A stretch of DNA of 30,965 nucleotides from IMG/VR virus record IMGVR_UViG_3300042546_000415, positions 1 to 30,965 of that record. One strand, 5' to 3'. This stretch comes from a virus. Each line of letters begins with the position of its first letter. Positions within the stretch are counted from its first letter, which is position 1. Of this stretch, positions 28,716-30,965 are shown one piece after another. The notes beneath the pieces were generated by a model. That model saw only the letters and a list, made by a program, of their open reading frames with translations, did no database searches and was not told the origin of the DNA. A program made the position numbers and the translations under genes.

Positions 28716-29791
28716 ACACACACGACACAAATGACGAGCGGAACGGATTGCCTTCCGCTTCTAACACCGAAGCCCTTCTTCTCTGTCCGGCGCGTTGGCG
28801 CATGGAAAAGATGGTTGGGATCGCGGAAGAACGCAGTGAAATCGCGGATCGCGGAACACGCATCCATTTGGCGATTGAGACTGGCAACGGAGACGGTCTA
28901 AGCGAGGAGGATTTCGCAGAGGCAAGACTGATCGTAAGCCACGAACAGGATGCGATTGCCGAATGGCTCTTGAAGATCGGCGCAGACGATGTTCAACGAA
29001 CAGTCCGCGAACAAAGAATCTGGATGCAAGTGGATGGCAAGCCAGCATTCAGCGGCAAGCCAGACGCCATTCATATCGTCGGCAAGCATGGATTGGTTGT
29101 TGATTACAAAACAGGATTCAAGCGAGTCACAGACGCAAGTGCGAACCCGCAGATTGCGGCTTTGGCGGTTCTCGCCGCGCAGGAATTTCAGTTGGAGTCC
29201 GTGCGAGGCATGGTCATTCATTCCAAGCATGGAGTCACAGCGGCAGATTTTGAGATCGCTGACTTGAACTACTGGACAAGCACGCTCCGAATGATGCTAC
29301 GCAACGCGCAGGACGAAACGATTCCTCCGTCTGCTGGCGACAAGCAGTGCGCTTATTGCCGCGCCTATGCAATGTGTCCAGCCGCTCGCAAGAGCGTTTT
29401 GGATGTATTCAGTGGCTCCGTTTCTCCGGTGATTTCGTCACGGGAACTTGAGATTTTTCCGATGGTCGAAAAATACATTTCAGAGCGCAGACGCCTCGCA
29501 AAACTCGCCCTCAAAAGCGGTGTCGAGATCGAGGGATGGACGCTCGGAACGCCAAAGCGTCTGTGCAAGGTCACAGACATCAACAAGGCGTGGGAGATCG
29601 TGGACGGAAAAATCCCCGTCGAGGCATTCGTCGGATGTTGCGATGTGTCGGTTCCAAAGGCGGCGGATGCGCTGGCGAAGGGCTTGAACATCGGGAAAAA
29701 GGCCGCTCGCGTCCAGTTGGAGGAGTTGTGGCAGGAGTGCATGACGACCACTGAAAGCGAAGCACCTTTGGTCAGGAAGGAGGCTAAGTGA
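28712..29791 (+). CDS. PD-(D/E)XK exonuclease-like protein with Fe-S Cys pattern
   Basis: A 359-residue protein with RecB/Cas4-type nuclease motifs: RGTRIHLAIE (His52), GKPDAI (Asp118), VVDYKTG (Asp131 and Lys133), and a downstream Gln147 in NPQ. Four Cys residues (25, 213, 216 and 222) give the C-Xn-C-X2-C-X5-C pattern of Fe-S cluster nucleases. The C-terminal third is an uncharacterised helical region. The N terminus MNTHDTND is encoded by a leader element. It probably resects DNA ends for recombination. Confidence 0.85.
   Translation: MNTHDTNDERNGLPSASNTEALLLCPARWRMEKMVGIAEERSEIADRGTRIHLAIETGNGDGLSEEDFAEARLIVSHEQDAIAEWLLKIGADDVQRTVREQRIWMQVDGKPAFSGKPDAIHIVGKHGLVVDYKTGFKRVTDASANPQIAALAVLAAQEFQLESVRGMVIHSKHGVTAADFEIADLNYWTSTLRMMLRNAQDETIPPSAGDKQCAYCRAYAMCPAARKSVLDVFSGSVSPVISSRELEIFPMVEKYISERRRLAKLALKSGVEIEGWTLGTPKRLCKVTDINKAWEIVDGKIPVEAFVGCCDVSVPKAADALAKGLNIGKKAARVQLEELWQECMTTTESEAPLVRKEAK
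28716..28725 (+). promoter_or_regulatory. ACACACACGA element, copy 6
   Basis: This copy lies just inside the coding region at 28712, where it encodes NTHD, instead of just before the start codon. Confidence 0.4.
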
Positions 29792-30033
29792 AGAAGAAAA
29801 AGGTCAAAGCCCGTGTGCAGGTTTCGCCCATCAAACGGAACATCCCAATTCCGGCGCATCGTGCAGGTAAGAACATCGAACTCATCATGCGGATGCAGGT
29901 TGGGGATTGCATTGTCGTTCCATCACGCGCCGTTGCGAACGGGTTGTTCGTCGCGGCTCGGCGGCACGGAAAAATCAAGTTGCTCTCACGGGAAAACGAG
30001 AACGGCTACATCAATGTCTGGAGGGTCAAATGA
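29788..30033 (+). CDS. Small basic hypothetical protein
   Basis: An 81-residue protein starting at GTG, behind AAGGAGG, overlapping the nuclease stop by 4 bases. MKKKKVKARVQVSPIKRNIPIPAHR is strongly basic. MQVGDCIVVPSRAVANGLFVAARRHGKIKLLSREN follows. No family was recognised. Confidence 0.6.
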   Translation: MKKKKVKARVQVSPIKRNIPIPAHRAGKNIELIMRMQVGDCIVVPSRAVANGLFVAARRHGKIKLLSRENENGYINVWRVK

Positions 30034-30359
30034 TAGCACGGCTCTCTCTTCGCACTGGCGAAATGAACAAGACTGAGGCTCGGTTCGCGCAATGGCTGGA
30101 CATCGGCATTCGTGAGGGTCGTTTTGTTGCCAAATTTTTCGAGGATTTGACCTTGAGAATTGGCGACAACTGCCGTTACACGCCCGATTTCGCGGTGCTG
30201 TGCGCCGACATGAGCTTTCGGTTCTACGAGGTCAAAGGCTTCTGGCGCGACGATGCGCGAGTCAAAATCAAAGTCGCGGCAAGCAAGTTCCCGATGTTCG
30301 CCTTCTTTGGCGTTCAATGGAAAAGCGGCGGTTGGGAAGTGGAGGAGTTCAAGCCATGA
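30030..30359 (+). CDS. DUF1064-type PD-(D/E)XK nuclease-like protein
   Basis: A 109-residue product starting behind GGAGG with a 4-base overlap to the previous gene. Core: MNKTEARFAQWLDIGIREG, YTPDFAVLCADMSFRFYEVKGFWRDDARVKIKVAA, then GGWEVEEF. YTPDF and YEVKG supply the acidic and Lys residues of a restriction-endonuclease fold. DUF1064 proteins with this core are common in phages. Holliday-junction or flap cleavage is inferred. Confidence 0.85.
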   Translation: MIARLSLRTGEMNKTEARFAQWLDIGIREGRFVAKFFEDLTLRIGDNCRYTPDFAVLCADMSFRFYEVKGFWRDDARVKIKVAASKFPMFAFFGVQWKSGGWEVEEFKP

Positions 30360-30577
30360 CGCCCTTCGACATCCGAGTGTATGTGCAAGGCAAGCCCGTC
30401 GAGGTCAGCAGTGTGTCTATCACCTGTTCCGGCTTGCAAGTGCTGTCATCGCCTTCGTCTGAGTTGGACATCAAGGTAGTTGTCCCGTGGGCATTGGGTG
30501 GTGAACCTCCCAAGACCTACAAGGGGCCAAAAATCAAAATCCGTAGCAGGAAAGGAGGCAACACCAGTGCCGAATAG
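30356..30577 (+). CDS. Small hypothetical protein
   Basis: A 73-residue product overlapping the preceding gene as ATGA. MTPFDIRVYVQGKPVEVSSVSITCSGLQVLSS is beta-rich, followed by a Lys/Arg-rich C terminus. No family was recognised. Confidence 0.5.
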   Translation: MTPFDIRVYVQGKPVEVSSVSITCSGLQVLSSPSSELDIKVVVPWALGGEPPKTYKGPKIKIRSRKGGNTSAE

Positions 30578-30965
30578 AATGCTGAGAGATTGGACTGACT
30601 CATTGCGGTTTGACGCCATCGAATCGGCGTCCGAGCAACTGTTCGTGCGGTTGCTGATGAAGGCGGATGATTACGGACGCTTCCACGCAGAACCCCGTCT
30701 GGTGCGTTCGATGTGCTTCCCCTTTGGTGGGCCAAGCGAAAGCGCAGTGGCAAAATCCATCTGTGATCTTTCAGAGCGCGGCCTGATAGCAACCTATGTG
30801 GCTGGAGAGCGTCAGTTCCTTGCAGTTGTGAATTGGGGGCAGCGGTTCCGTGGATCAAAGCCAAAATTCCCACAACCAGAGGGAGAGGACGCGAAGTGGT
30901 TGCCCTTACCGACTACGACTACGACTCCGTCTTCGACTTCGACTACGACTACGACTACGACTACG
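30567..30965 (+). CDS. Partial replication protein, phage replisome organizer-like
   Basis: A GTG start behind AAAGGAGG, overlapping the previous gene by 11 bases. 133 codons are visible. MPNRMLRDWTDSLRFDAI, FVRLLMKADDYGRFHAEPRLVRSMCFPF, VAKSICDLSERGLIATYVAGERQFLAVVNWG has the winged-helix N-terminal pattern of phage replication initiators such as DnaD-like proteins. The last visible residues are a Thr/Ser-rich linker encoded by tandem hexamers. The gene continues past the right edge. Confidence 0.75.
   Translation, partial: MPNRMLRDWTDSLRFDAIESASEQLFVRLLMKADDYGRFHAEPRLVRSMCFPFGGPSESAVAKSICDLSERGLIATYVAGERQFLAVVNWGQRFRGSKPKFPQPEGEDAKWLPLPTTTTTPSSTSTTTTTTTT
30911..30965 (+). repeat. Imperfect tandem GACTAC hexamer repeat
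   Basis: Nine units of 6 bases are visible, six of them exact GACTAC, then the array runs off the edge. The units encode Thr/Ser in the gene frame and are inside a replication gene, as are the lambda O iterons. Confidence 0.7.

Noticed and set aside
30911-30965. CRISPR-like array
   Set aside because: The units are 6-base contiguous repeats without spacers and lie in a coding frame.

Overview
The window is part of a tailed bacteriophage (or prophage) genome with siphophage architecture. The evidence is a complete lambda-like head set (Nu1-like small terminase, GpA-type large terminase, gpW-like protein, lambda-type portal, protease/scaffold, decoration-like protein, major capsid protein), a tail module with a tape measure protein, and a divergent early module of regulators, recombination and replication genes. 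No tRNA, rRNA, integrase, lysis gene or CRISPR array was seen. The host cannot be assigned. Base composition is balanced. Some genes have strong AAGGAGG ribosome sites, while others start behind A/C-rich leaders without one.

Left block (1 to about 20.5 kb, almost all minus strand, read right to left): a Lys/Pro-rich microprotein, a PP-loop (PAPS reductase-like) protein, a ParB-like protein, then small terminase, large terminase, gpW-like, portal, two small genes, protease/scaffold, decoration-like protein and major capsid. A strong terminator follows. After it come connector and completion proteins, two related tail-tube candidates, a frameshifted tail assembly chaperone pair, the tape measure protein, and three large tail-tip or fibre proteins. 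The left edge cuts a gene that may encode a glycosyltransferase. Most junctions are 4-base ATGA overlaps, so this is one tightly coupled late operon. A DUF488 gene on the plus strand interrupts it.

Middle (about 20.5-21.3 kb): a divergent control region with an operator-like palindrome, a minus-strand -10 candidate, and roughly 600 bases without a convincing gene but rich in short hairpins and GAAA loops, a candidate structured RNA.

Right block (21.3-31 kb, plus strand): a small conserved protein, a MoxR-like AAA+ ATPase coupled to a metalloprotease-VWA protein, several small proteins, two terminators, a control region with a promoter and operators, two DNA-binding regulators, a conserved phage protein beside an Fe-S PD-(D/E)XK nuclease, a DUF1064-type nuclease, and the start of a replication protein that runs off the edge.

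Most notable points: (1) the portal protein carries a complete topoisomerase IB catalytic domain at its C terminus; (2) a hairpin plus ACACACACGA leader element recurs at six early sites; (3) a palindromic operator family links the two divergent modules; (4) the central region looks like a structured noncoding RNA; (5) a CCCAAAC slippery site joins the tail chaperone pair.
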